Shown: positions 9,801-16,521 of the stretch, piece by piece
Layout: each line of letters opens with the position of its first letter
How positions within the stretch are numbered: the stretch's first letter is position 1
Assembly (NCBI GenBank): GCA_049587715.1
Contig: JBAVEL010000039.1
Span: 1 to 30,747, forward strand
Length of the DNA stretch: 30,747 nt
Source: JBAVEL01 sp049587715
GTDB lineage: Bacteria; Bacteroidota; Ignavibacteria; UBA10030; UBA6906
Direction of reading: 5' to 3'
Made by a program: the position numbers and the translations under genes
Notes under the pieces: generated by a model
Told to the model about the DNA's origin: nothing
The model's database searches: none
Seen by the model: the letters and a program-made list of their open reading frames with translations, nothing else

Positions 9801-10443
9801 TCTGGCCGCCCTCAACAGGATCACCATAGCGGATGAGGCGGGAAGCGCGCGGCACCTCTATTTCGGAGCCGGCCTTCCGGAGCCGGGTGAGATGTTCGAG
9901 CTGCCGCCCCCTCCACCCGAGGGGATTCTGGATGTGCGCTTTGCGTCGAACCGCCTGGCGGAAGCGGCGGGGGAAGACAGTCGGGGCGAGTTCCCGCTTC
10001 TGATCACATCCGCACGATATCCCCTGACGATAACCTGGGATGCGGGCCTTCAGCCGATGGAGGCCGCCCTCAGGATAGGCGAACGGGAAGCACCCCTTGC
10101 CGGAAGGGGCTCGGTGGCGGCGACGGATCCGGGTGAGCGCATCATCCTGAGGCTCGGCGGGGGAAGGGCGCAGGTCCCGGCGTCGGTGTCCCTGCTTCAG
10201 AACTTCCCGAATCCGTTCAATCCGGTGACCGTCATCAGGTATGAACTTCCCGAGGACATGCAGGTCCAGATCCGGGTCTACAACGTGCTCGGACAGGAGG
10301 TGGCCACGCTTGTGAACGACAGGCAGGAGGCGGGATACAGATCCGTGAGGTGGGATGCGGGACGCACAGCCTCGGGTGTCTATTTCTGCCGGCTGCAGGC
10401 GGGGGATGTGACACAGGTGAAGAAGCTGATTCTTCTGAAATAG
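6862..10443 (+). CDS. Large secreted multidomain protein with SdrD-B-like domains and T9SS sorting tail
   Basis: The start ATG has GGAGG at 6851-6855. Residues 1-35 are a signal peptide ending A-A-A-Q. Residues about 36-195 form a beta-rich domain perhaps like DUF4402, ending in a C-G-E-C-C cluster. About 198-230 begins an SdrD-B-like domain (K-F-I-D-K-D-S-D-G). It is interrupted at about 230-483 by repeats of the kind I-A-F-D-G-x-x-L-(Y/W), which look like a beta-propeller, and resumes at 484-542. A second, uninterrupted SdrD-B-like domain spans about 546-637. About 644-822 resembles a laminin-B/carbohydrate-binding sandwich. About 829-970 is the two-fold repeat module shared with the protein at 768-2561. 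Residues about 1107-1193 are a T9SS type A sorting domain ending K-K-L-I-L-L-K. No catalytic motif is visible, so a surface adhesin or structural role is an inference. It stands alone, 267 bases after rsgA. Confidence 0.88.
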   Translation: MKRTGFLLRGWEMRFLAGAAVILTGLLLGRGAAAQSLSIQTTSSLEITVCDGAGSGVLEPDGTISLAGAFGVPAEFLIQGQPNTALALDFLLPQTLPCGNGQTVAISFSSTAGLVHGTGARFNPGGVVPILLGASGQERVSLGVTFSAALSSPCPVCTATLVAYGAYPLASPPHAAQTLYDSAQAAVTFSCGECCGGGGIRGSKFIDKDSDGIWDPGEPTKSGVVIRLEGPTGGSLPAPGTSLASPTIAAGPGYGRGIAFDGTHLYYTHEGSKRIYKMLPNGTPVTTFTTERPIGALTWDPDEGVLWASQYNDETADIWRVNPSTGARIGPVVDLQGIFGGGHVGMDGLQYDCRDQTLWGSGDGDFIVYHFTKTGTLLGSFLTPQGRWGRLNNTGIAFDGNNLWLALLGTPIDGPVSPSSLAKVADDGTVLCFYTGLPEAIEDLDVDFVTFAPDIALWSHNAYNTTNRIVAYSIGNSGNGGGSIITTTTGGSYAFTHLPPGTYTVSEAVPRNCNQTFPPSGTHTVTIAAGQVVSNVNFGNWCDSLGSICGTKFKDLDGSGTRDEGEPGLENWQINLTGTASATAWTDTGGHYCFDQLAPGSYTVSEVLQYGWRATTPESRNTTLTWGEDVRVDFGNWRYKAFGCATFDSTLQEWSGVNVALTVQSDGTGGGYLLSQDLDSASMVFASSDYHGDWSPAPGLWPRGCRVFYYDIRVFDDGEAGTVPYIPGFMIANNTGLRASFTANFEITEDGGAKPGWHRVYAKVRTGTAPPSGWTMVAGLPGDWNTLIAGVTSVEFAYDPTPTPAERFGLDNVCLTDTLCGIEVGFDDFWNLIGIPCRAVDARYGLAFPSAISRPFKYASGYVVAETLEVGRGYWLKFPSAGQVTVAGAPVLTLGMSVTPGWNLIGSLSAEVDAAAAVWCIPPGIVSSPFYGFLGSAGYAPESRLAPGAGYWVKATGTGEVVMNCFGPISKPGGTAWEDVLAALNRITIADEAGSARHLYFGAGLPEPGEMFELPPPPPEGILDVRFASNRLAEAAGEDSRGEFPLLITSARYPLTITWDAGLQPMEAALRIGEREAPLAGRGSVAATDPGERIILRLGGGRAQVPASVSLLQNFPNPFNPVTVIRYELPEDMQVQIRVYNVLGQEVATLVNDRQEAGYRSVRWDAGRTASGVYFCRLQAGDVTQVKKLILLK

Positions 10444-10637
10444 GCCCGGTGTGGACCACAGGAGGCACCCTCTCGGGGGGGATGAGCGTGTCGGGGGATC
10501 CTCATGTGCCCGTGAGGAGGCCGCGATGTGACGGTGTTTGCGGGAGAGGGGGCGGTGCAAGAGCCGCGAGAAAGGGAAGCCGGAAAGACAGGGGCCTCGC
10601 GGAAGGGCATTCCATATGATAGACACAAGGAGACATG

Positions 10638-10838
10638 ATGAACCAACCAGATGAAGAAACCGGGAATCGCTCCCGCAAGGATATGGGAATGGGGCTTGCC
10701 CTGGGTATCGCCATCGGGGTGGCGCTGGGGGTGGCCATGGACAATCTGGGAGCGGGGATTGCCATCGGCATCGCACTCGGCGTGGCGATCGGGGCCGCCC
10801 GGAGGCGGGGGAAGAACACAGACAAGGAGAAGACATGA
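10638..10838 (+). CDS. Glycine-zipper membrane miniprotein
   Basis: This 66-residue protein has a short charged N-terminus, a hydrophobic core built from two copies of G-I-A-I-G-(V/I)-A-L-G-V-A separated by M-D-N-L-G-A, and a basic C-terminal tail (A-A-R-R-R-G-K). The regular glycine spacing is that of glycine-zipper helices that pack in membranes, and the two copies would make a helical hairpin with both ends on one side. AAGGAG at 10627-10632 is better spaced for ATG 10638 than for the adjacent ATG 10635. Its TGA overlaps the ATG of the thioredoxin-like gene, so the two are co-translated. Similar small proteins exist widely without known function. The role is unknown. Confidence 0.75.
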   Translation: MNQPDEETGNRSRKDMGMGLALGIAIGVALGVAMDNLGAGIAIGIALGVAIGAARRRGKNTDKEKT

Positions 10839-12778
10839 AGAAACCCCTCATGATGCCCGCCCTCTTCATGCTGTTTGTCGTGGGGGGGATGATCTCCGGC
10901 GGGATGGCCTCCTCTGGAACAGCCGCCGGTGGAACGGCCTCCGCAGGAAAGGACCATGTGACGCTCAAGCCCGAGCGCCCAAAGGCGGGCGAACGGGTGG
11001 TGGTGGCATACGATGCGGGGTCGGAGAAGGCGGTGCTCGGAAAGTCGGGGGCCATCCTTCTTGAAGCCATCATCCTCCGGGATGGGGATGAGCCCCTCGT
11101 GCGGGAAATCCCCCTTACTCCCTCCGACGGACTCTGGAAGGGGGAGATTGCCCTGGATGTGAAGAAGCCCCTCTTCTGTGTCTTCAGGTTCCGGGACCGC
11201 GATCGGGTGGATGACCGGGAAGAGGCATGCTGGGATTTCCCCATTCACGGCAGGAACGGGAAGCCGGTGGAAGGGGCCCTGCTACAGCGGGCGATCTCGC
11301 ACCAGCGCGCCTCGTTCCACGGTTTCGCCCGGGCCTCCTCGGGCCGGGCCGTGCGGGAGAACCTGGGAGAGGAGCTCCGGCTCTATCCGCACAATGCGCG
11401 GGCGCGGAGCTTGAGGTGGACACTCCTCAGGAAGGAGAAGGGGGAGGAGGGAGCGGCGGAGATCATCCGCTCCGAACTGGGGAGGGAATATACCCTGAAC
11501 GCCTCTTCGGAGGAGGCGGTGGCCGAACTGCTTCCCTGGTTCGAGCGCACGGGACAGGCGGAGCGGGGAGAAGCCATCCGGAAGGATGTGGTGAAGCGGA
11601 CCCCCCGCGGACCCATCGCCCGGAAGAGCCGCATCACAGAGATGGAGGCGGAGAAAGACCACCTCCGGCGCGCCGCTCTCATACGGAAGTTCCTGAGGGA
11701 CTTCTCCCCCCAGGGAGCCGAGAGGGAGCGCCTGGAACAGGACCTGGTGGCCCGCTTCGTGCGGGCGGAAGCCTGGGACAGCGCGGCCACCGCACTGGAG
11801 GGCTTCCGCAGCCCCTCCTCCTCAAGCTACAACATGGCGGCCTGGGAGCTCGCCCAGAGAGACGCGGATGTGGAGCGGGCCATCCTGCTTGCGAAGAAGG
11901 GAGTGGAAAGGGCGCGGAAGGAGGAGAAACCCGCTTCCAGCACCACTGCGGACTGGGCTGCGACGCGGAAGCGCTCCCTGGGAGCGGTGCTGGATACCTA
12001 TGCGTACGCACTTCTGAAGGCGGGGCGTTCGGAGGAGGCGGAGCAGGCCTGCGAGGAGGCCTATGCGCTTCTGGAGGGGGACGACCCGGAGCTGAACAAC
12101 CGGCTGGCCGAGTGCCTTCTCAGGAACGGAAAGGCGGAGAGGGCGCTCCAGGTGGCCGTGGAGTCCGTGCGCCGGAGCAGGTCGGATTCGGCCATCGTGG
12201 GGCATCTGGAGGCGGCCTACAGGAAGAAGTACGGGGACACCCAGGGGCTGGAGGATCTGCTGGAGAACACACGCGCCGAGGCGCGAGCCGAAGCCCGCGA
12301 GAAGGTGCTCAGGTCCCGGATCAGCCGGGCGGCTCCGGATTTTGCACTCGTATCCCTGGACGGAGACACGGTCCGGCTTTCGAGTCTGAGGGGGAAGGTG
12401 GTGGTGGTGGATTTCTGGGCCACCTGGTGCAGGCCCTGCATCAGCTCCTTTCCCACCCTTCAGAAGGTGCACCGGGCCATGAAGGAGAACCCGGACGTTA
12501 TGATCCTGGCCGTGAATACCTGGGAGAGAAACTCGGGGAAGGAGAGAGATGCCGGCGTGCGGAAGTTCATCCGCACCAACGGCTACACATTCCCCGTTCT
12601 TCTGGATGTGGAGAGCGTGGAGGAGTACCGGGTGGAGGGGATCCCCACCAAGTTCGTGATCGGCAGGGACGGGAGGATACAGTTCAAGAGCGTGGGATTC
12701 TACAGCCCCGAGGAGATGGAGCAGGAGCTGGGGTTCCAGATCGAAACACTTCTGGCGGAAACACCGGGCGGCCGTTAG
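10835..12778 (+). CDS. Exported TPR-TlpA-type thiol:disulfide oxidoreductase
   Basis: The 647-residue protein begins with a membrane/signal segment (about residues 1-35), followed by a beta-rich domain of about 100 residues, then a long helical part (about 150-490) with TPR-like repeats. The C-terminal domain (about 500-640) is a TlpA/AhpC-type thioredoxin fold, with the redox motif W-C532-R-P-C535 after V-V-V-D-F-W-A-T and a cis-proline region V-E-G-I-P-T-K. Such proteins reduce or exchange disulfides outside the cytoplasm; the TPR part probably binds a partner. The ATG overlaps the stop of the glycine-zipper gene in an ATGA arrangement, suggesting coupled translation and perhaps a membrane partner. 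The specific substrate is not indicated. A hairpin terminator follows at 12814-12843. Confidence 0.87.
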   Translation: MKKPLMMPALFMLFVVGGMISGGMASSGTAAGGTASAGKDHVTLKPERPKAGERVVVAYDAGSEKAVLGKSGAILLEAIILRDGDEPLVREIPLTPSDGLWKGEIALDVKKPLFCVFRFRDRDRVDDREEACWDFPIHGRNGKPVEGALLQRAISHQRASFHGFARASSGRAVRENLGEELRLYPHNARARSLRWTLLRKEKGEEGAAEIIRSELGREYTLNASSEEAVAELLPWFERTGQAERGEAIRKDVVKRTPRGPIARKSRITEMEAEKDHLRRAALIRKFLRDFSPQGAERERLEQDLVARFVRAEAWDSAATALEGFRSPSSSSYNMAAWELAQRDADVERAILLAKKGVERARKEEKPASSTTADWAATRKRSLGAVLDTYAYALLKAGRSEEAEQACEEAYALLEGDDPELNNRLAECLLRNGKAERALQVAVESVRRSRSDSAIVGHLEAAYRKKYGDTQGLEDLLENTRAEARAEAREKVLRSRISRAAPDFALVSLDGDTVRLSSLRGKVVVVDFWATWCRPCISSFPTLQKVHRAMKENPDVMILAVNTWERNSGKERDAGVRKFIRTNGYTFPVLLDVESVEEYRVEGIPTKFVIGRDGRIQFKSVGFYSPEEMEQELGFQIETLLAETPGGR

Positions 12779-12813
12779 GCATGCGCGGCCCCCGCGGGCA
12801 CCCTCCGAAAACA

Positions 12814-12843
12814 GGGCGGGGACGGCATGCGCCGTCCCTGCCC
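12814..12843 (-). terminator. Hairpin terminator between convergent genes
   Basis: Positions 12814-12826 pair with 12831-12843 over 13 bases (one G-U in plus-strand RNA, one C-A in minus-strand RNA) around a 4-base loop. Read on the minus strand the stem is followed by TGTTTT, as expected for terminating pckA. On the plus strand it is followed by GTGTTCC, so it may also stop the TlpA transcript, less efficiently. It fills most of the 84-base gap between the two stop codons. Confidence 0.75.
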
Positions 12844-12862
12844 GTGTTCCATCCGCACGCGG

Positions 12863-14506
12863 CTACCGCTTCGGTCCCGCCTGAATCACCTCCGGCGGAC
12901 AACCCGATTCGAAGTTCTTGAAGTTCTCTATGAAGCGGGCGGCCAGCTCCCTGTACCGGGTCATGTAAAGGTTCCTGTCGGGCCAGGACTCGGCGGGGTT
13001 CAGGATCCCGTCGGGCACCCCCTCGCAGGTCTGCGGCACGTCGAAGCCGAAGACAGGATCCCGCACGAACTTTGCCTTCAGCAGCTTCCCGCTCAGGGCG
13101 GCGTTCAGGAGGGCGCGTGTGTAGCGGATGCTGATCCGCTTGCCCACCCCGTACGCCCCGCCGATCCAGCCGGTGTTCACCAGCCAGCAGTGGACGTTGT
13201 GGCGGAGGATCTTCCTGCGCAGGAGGTCCGCATAGAATCCGGGATGATGCACCATGAAGGGGCCGCCGAAGCAGGCGCTGAACGTCATCTCGGGCTCCTT
13301 CCCCAGCCCCACCTCCGTTCCTGCAATCTTGGAGGTGTATCCCGAGATGAACTGGTACATGGTCTGCTCGGGGGTGAGCCGGGCCAGGGGGGGCATCACC
13401 CCCGAGGCGTCGCAGGTAAGGAGAATGATGTTCCGGGGATGCCCTCCCCGCTTCTCGGGCATCGCGTTGGCGATGAACTCCAGAGGATAGGAGGCGCGGG
13501 TGTTCTCGGTGAGGGTCTCGTCGTCCAGATCTATCTTCCGGCTCACCGGATCGTACACCACGTTCTCCAGGATGGAGCCGAACATGGAGGTGGTGGCATA
13601 GATCTGGGGCTCGGCCGTGGGAGAGAGCCGGATCACCTTGGCGTAGCATCCCCCCTCGAAGTTGAAGACCCCCTCGTCGCTCCAGCCGTGCTCGTCGTCG
13701 CCGATGAGGCGTCGCGCGGGGTCGGCCGAGAGGGTTGTCTTCCCCGTGCCCGAGAGGCCGAAGAAGACGGCCACATCATCCTGCTCCTGGCCCATGTTGG
13801 CCGAGCAGTGCATGGACATCACCCCGTCCAGCGGGAGGAGGTAGTTCAGGATGGTGAAGACACTTTTCTTGATCTCCCCCGCGTAGGCGCTGTTTCCGAT
13901 GATGCAGAGCTTCTGCGCAAAATTCAGCGCGATGAAGGTGTTTGTAGCCGTGCCGTCGATCTGCGGAATCCCCTTGAAGGAGGGAACCGCGATGATGGTG
14001 AACTCGGGAACGTGGCGCCGGTACTCCTCGTGGGTCTCCGGCAGGATGAACATGTTGCGCGCAAAATGGGCGTGCCAGGCAAGCTCCGTCACGATCCGGA
14101 CCGGAACCCTGTAGGCGGGATCGGCGCCCGCATAGCAGTCCTGCACGAACACGTCTTTCCCCTGCAGAAACCCCTGGAGGCGGTTGTAGAGATCGTTGAA
14201 CTTGTCGGGGCTGAAGGGGCGGTTGTACTGCCCCCACCAGATCCGGTCTTCCGTGGAGCCCTCGCGCACCACGAACTTGTCGTTGGCCGAACGGGCCGTG
14301 TGCTTGCCCGTGTTGGCCACCACGGCGCCCCCCCGGGTGATGCGCGCCTCTCCGCGGAAGGTGATTTCCTCGTAGAGGGCCTCGGTGGGGAGGTTCCAGT
14401 AGGCCATCCGCAGGTTGGAGAGCCCGTGATGCTCCAGGCCGAAATCGCTCTTCACGGCCCCGGCCTGATCCTGCGCCGGGGTCCTGATGTTCAGAATGTT
14501 GTTCAT
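12863..14506 (-). CDS. pckA: Phosphoenolpyruvate carboxykinase (ATP), copy 1
   Basis: The enzyme converts oxaloacetate and ATP to PEP, CO2 and ADP in gluconeogenesis. The 547-residue length fits the ATP-type family. Conserved parts seen in order are the substrate-binding arginine in H-T-A-R-S-A-N-D-K-F, Y-A-G-E-I-K-K-S-V-F, the P-loop G250-L-S-G-T-G-K-T, the metal-binding L-I-G-D-D-E-H-G-W, and E-N-T-R. The usual T-G-R-S-P is T-A-R-S-A here, but the arginine is kept. The start at 14506 overlaps the aspB stop (ATGA), and no Shine-Dalgarno sequence precedes it, so translation probably depends on aspB. The open frame continues upstream within aspB, but those residues are not PCK-like. A terminator lies just after the stop. 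A paralogue lies at 18773-20368. Confidence 0.96.
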   Translation of the reverse strand: MNNILNIRTPAQDQAGAVKSDFGLEHHGLSNLRMAYWNLPTEALYEEITFRGEARITRGGAVVANTGKHTARSANDKFVVREGSTEDRIWWGQYNRPFSPDKFNDLYNRLQGFLQGKDVFVQDCYAGADPAYRVPVRIVTELAWHAHFARNMFILPETHEEYRRHVPEFTIIAVPSFKGIPQIDGTATNTFIALNFAQKLCIIGNSAYAGEIKKSVFTILNYLLPLDGVMSMHCSANMGQEQDDVAVFFGLSGTGKTTLSADPARRLIGDDEHGWSDEGVFNFEGGCYAKVIRLSPTAEPQIYATTSMFGSILENVVYDPVSRKIDLDDETLTENTRASYPLEFIANAMPEKRGGHPRNIILLTCDASGVMPPLARLTPEQTMYQFISGYTSKIAGTEVGLGKEPEMTFSACFGGPFMVHHPGFYADLLRRKILRHNVHCWLVNTGWIGGAYGVGKRISIRYTRALLNAALSGKLLKAKFVRDPVFGFDVPQTCEGVPDGILNPAESWPDRNLYMTRYRELAARFIENFKNFESGCPPEVIQAGPKR

Positions 14507-15720
14507 AGCCAGTCCCGTATCAGTTTGCGTTCGCCGATATAGATCTCGCTGGGCGATGTCGGATCCAGCGCCCACTTGATGCGGGCAACACCCTGCGTGA
14601 TGTCCTTGATGGTGGTGGCGTAGCTGAGCCGCAGATGCCCCTCCATGCCGAACTCCTTCCCGGGCACGGTGACCACCAGGGCCCTCTTCAGGAGGAACCG
14701 CGAGAGCTCCACCGAGTTGCCGTTGTAGGCCCGGAAATCGGGGAGGCAGTAGTAGGTGCCGTCGGGTTTGGTGACCTTCACGCCGCTGAAGGCATGAAGC
14801 TCCTGCATCATCACGTTCCGGTTGTTCTCCAGGGTGAGACGCAGGCTGTCCACGGCGCTCTGCAGGCCCGTGAGGGCCCCCTCTGCGGCCGCCTGGAGGA
14901 GAAGGGACGTGCACGAAACGGTCTGGGCCTGCACGTTGGCCATGATCTCCACCAGCACCCGGGGGGCCACCGCCCATCCGATCCGGAACCCGGTCATCCC
15001 GTAGAGCTTGGAGATGCCGTTGATCACGATGACCCTGGAGGACTCCGCATCCTGCTTTGTGAAGCGGTAGGGACTGATGGGCTTCCTGCCGTCGAAGATG
15101 AGGCGGTGATAGATGTCGTCGAAGATCACGTAGATGCCCTTCTTCTCGCAAAAGGCCACGATCTCGGCGATGAACTCCTCCGGATACATGATCCCGGAGG
15201 GGTTGTTGGGGCTGTTCACGATGACGGCCCGGGTGTACGAGCTGACCGCCTGCTCGATGTCTTTCATGCGCGGGCGGAAGCTGCCGTCCTCGGGCGTGAC
15301 CACCACGGGCACCCCGTAGACCATCTTGATCATCTCGGGGTAGCTCACCCAGTAGGGGGCCAGGATGATCACCTCGTCCTGCGGGTTGAGAATCGTGAAG
15401 AGCAGGTTGAAGAGGGACTGCTTGGCCCCCGCCGAGACGATGACGTTTTCGGGGGCGACCACCCGGTCGTAGTTCTCCTCGGTGTAGCGGATGATGGCCT
15501 TCCGGAGGGAGGGCACGCCCTCGGTGGGAGTGTACTTCACGTCGCCGGCGGTGAGCTTGGCGGCGGAGCTGAGGATGGCGGCAATGGGGGCCCTGTTCTT
15601 GGGCTCGCCCGCCCCCAGGTGCACGACGGCCTCCCCCTTCTCCTTCAGGATGCGCGCCTCCTCATTGAGACTGAGGGTGGGGGACGCGGCAATGGCTCTT
15701 GCCAGTTGGCTGACACTCAT
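14503..15720 (-). CDS. aspB: Aspartate aminotransferase (PLP class I, subgroup Ib-like)
   Basis: This transfers the amino group between aspartate and 2-oxoglutarate, giving oxaloacetate and glutamate. The 405 residues contain N-S-P-N-N-P-S-G (about 169-176), D-D-I-Y (201-204) that contacts the cofactor ring, and the PLP-binding K238 in N-G-I-S-K-L-Y-G-M-T-G-F-R-I-G-W. An R-L-S-Y near the end fits the carboxylate-binding arginine. The start has AAGGAGGTG at 15739-15731, somewhat far (about 11-12 bases) from the ATG. The 3' end overlaps the pckA start, so oxaloacetate production is coupled to its use. Related enzymes act on other amino acids, so aspartate specificity rests on overall resemblance and on the neighbour. 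Confidence 0.93.
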   Translation of the reverse strand: MSVSQLARAIAASPTLSLNEEARILKEKGEAVVHLGAGEPKNRAPIAAILSSAAKLTAGDVKYTPTEGVPSLRKAIIRYTEENYDRVVAPENVIVSAGAKQSLFNLLFTILNPQDEVIILAPYWVSYPEMIKMVYGVPVVVTPEDGSFRPRMKDIEQAVSSYTRAVIVNSPNNPSGIMYPEEFIAEIVAFCEKKGIYVIFDDIYHRLIFDGRKPISPYRFTKQDAESSRVIVINGISKLYGMTGFRIGWAVAPRVLVEIMANVQAQTVSCTSLLLQAAAEGALTGLQSAVDSLRLTLENNRNVMMQELHAFSGVKVTKPDGTYYCLPDFRAYNGNSVELSRFLLKRALVVTVPGKEFGMEGHLRLSYATTIKDITQGVARIKWALDPTSPSEIYIGERKLIRDWL

Positions 15721-15905
15721 CGGGAACTGTCACCTCCTTGAATGCTGTGTGGTTGCTGGGTATCTCGGTGGACGGCGGCGAGCAGCGCACCGCCGGGCAG
15801 TACACGGGGAAGTATGCGAAAGAGCAGTGCATCAATCTACGCAAAAGGGAATCATCAAAGCAAACAAGGGGGAGGAAGGGGAATGCACGAAATCCCCCCA
15901 ATTCC

Positions 15906-15933
15906 TTGATTTTCTGGGCGTTTCTCTTAGATT
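15906..15933 (+). promoter_or_regulatory. Possible promoter for dcd and the S9 peptidase gene
   Basis: TTGATT at 15906-15911 and TAGATT at 15928-15933 are 16 bases apart, each matching 4 of 6 consensus sigma-70 bases. It lies in the 254-base gap between divergent aspB and dcd and would give a leader of about 35 bases. The aspB promoter must lie on the other strand in the same gap, but I could not pick out a convincing pair of boxes. Confidence 0.35.
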
Positions 15934-15974
15934 GCATGGAACTCTCGCCTCGCAGAACGTCCACCCCCGTTGCC

Positions 15975-16514
15975 ATGATCCTTTCCGACACACGCATCCT
16001 CCAGGAGATGGAGAAGGGCACGATCGTGATCGAGCCCTTCGACCGCTCCTCGCTGGGCTCCAACTCCTACGATGTCCACTTAGGCAGGCATCTCGCCCTC
16101 TACCGGAGCGACATCCTGGATGCCCGCGTCCACAACGAGGTGGACCACATGGAGATATCCCCCGAGGGATTGATCCTGCTCCCTCACCGGCTCTATCTGG
16201 GGGTCACGCGGGAATACACCGAGACACACAGGCATGTGCCCTTCCTGGAGGGGAAGTCGAGCGTGGGCCGGCTCGGGATCGACATCCACGCCACGGCGGG
16301 AAAGGGGGATGTGGGGTTCTGCAATACATGGACCCTGGAGATCTCGGTCAAGCAGCCCGTGCGGGTCTATGCCGGCATGCCGATCGGACAACTCATCTAT
16401 TTCGAGATTGCGGGGGAGGTGGGGACCCCCTACGGGGCCAAAGCCACGGCCAAGTACGGGGAGCGGACGGATCGCCCCGTGGAGTCCATGATGTGGAAGA
16501 ACTTCAAGACCTGA
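15975..16514 (+). CDS. dcd: dCTP deaminase
   Basis: Dcd deaminates dCTP to dUTP, feeding dTMP synthesis. The 179-residue protein begins M-I-L-S-D and contains S-Y-D-V-H-L-G (31-37), the phosphate-binding L-E-G-K-S-S-V-G-R-L-G (91-101) and H-A-T-A-G-K-G-D-V-G-F (105-115) leading to T-L-E-I, with E122 as the likely catalytic glutamate. The end, V-E-S-M-M-W-K-N-F, is typical of the Bacteroidetes/Chlorobi form as I know it. Whether it also hydrolyses dUTP cannot be read with certainty. The start at 15975 follows family length; an in-frame ATG at 15936 adds 13 residues without support, and neither has a clear Shine-Dalgarno sequence. The S9 peptidase gene follows 7 bases later. Confidence 0.94.
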   Translation: MILSDTRILQEMEKGTIVIEPFDRSSLGSNSYDVHLGRHLALYRSDILDARVHNEVDHMEISPEGLILLPHRLYLGVTREYTETHRHVPFLEGKSSVGRLGIDIHATAGKGDVGFCNTWTLEISVKQPVRVYAGMPIGQLIYFEIAGEVGTPYGAKATAKYGERTDRPVESMMWKNFKT

Positions 16515-16521
16515 GGACACG

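Noticed and set aside
8674..11244. An 856-codon minus-strand open frame opposite the large surface protein
   Set aside because: It crosses the end of that gene, the miniprotein and the TlpA gene; no domain or signal sequence is visible.
12827..14542. A 571-codon plus-strand open frame opposite pckA copy 1
   Set aside because: It is the antisense shadow of a GC-rich gene with unmistakable PCK motifs, and its translation is low in complexity and unlike any family.
14507..15151. In-frame upstream extension of pckA copy 1
   Set aside because: It lies entirely within aspB in another frame, and PCK family similarity starts only after 14506.
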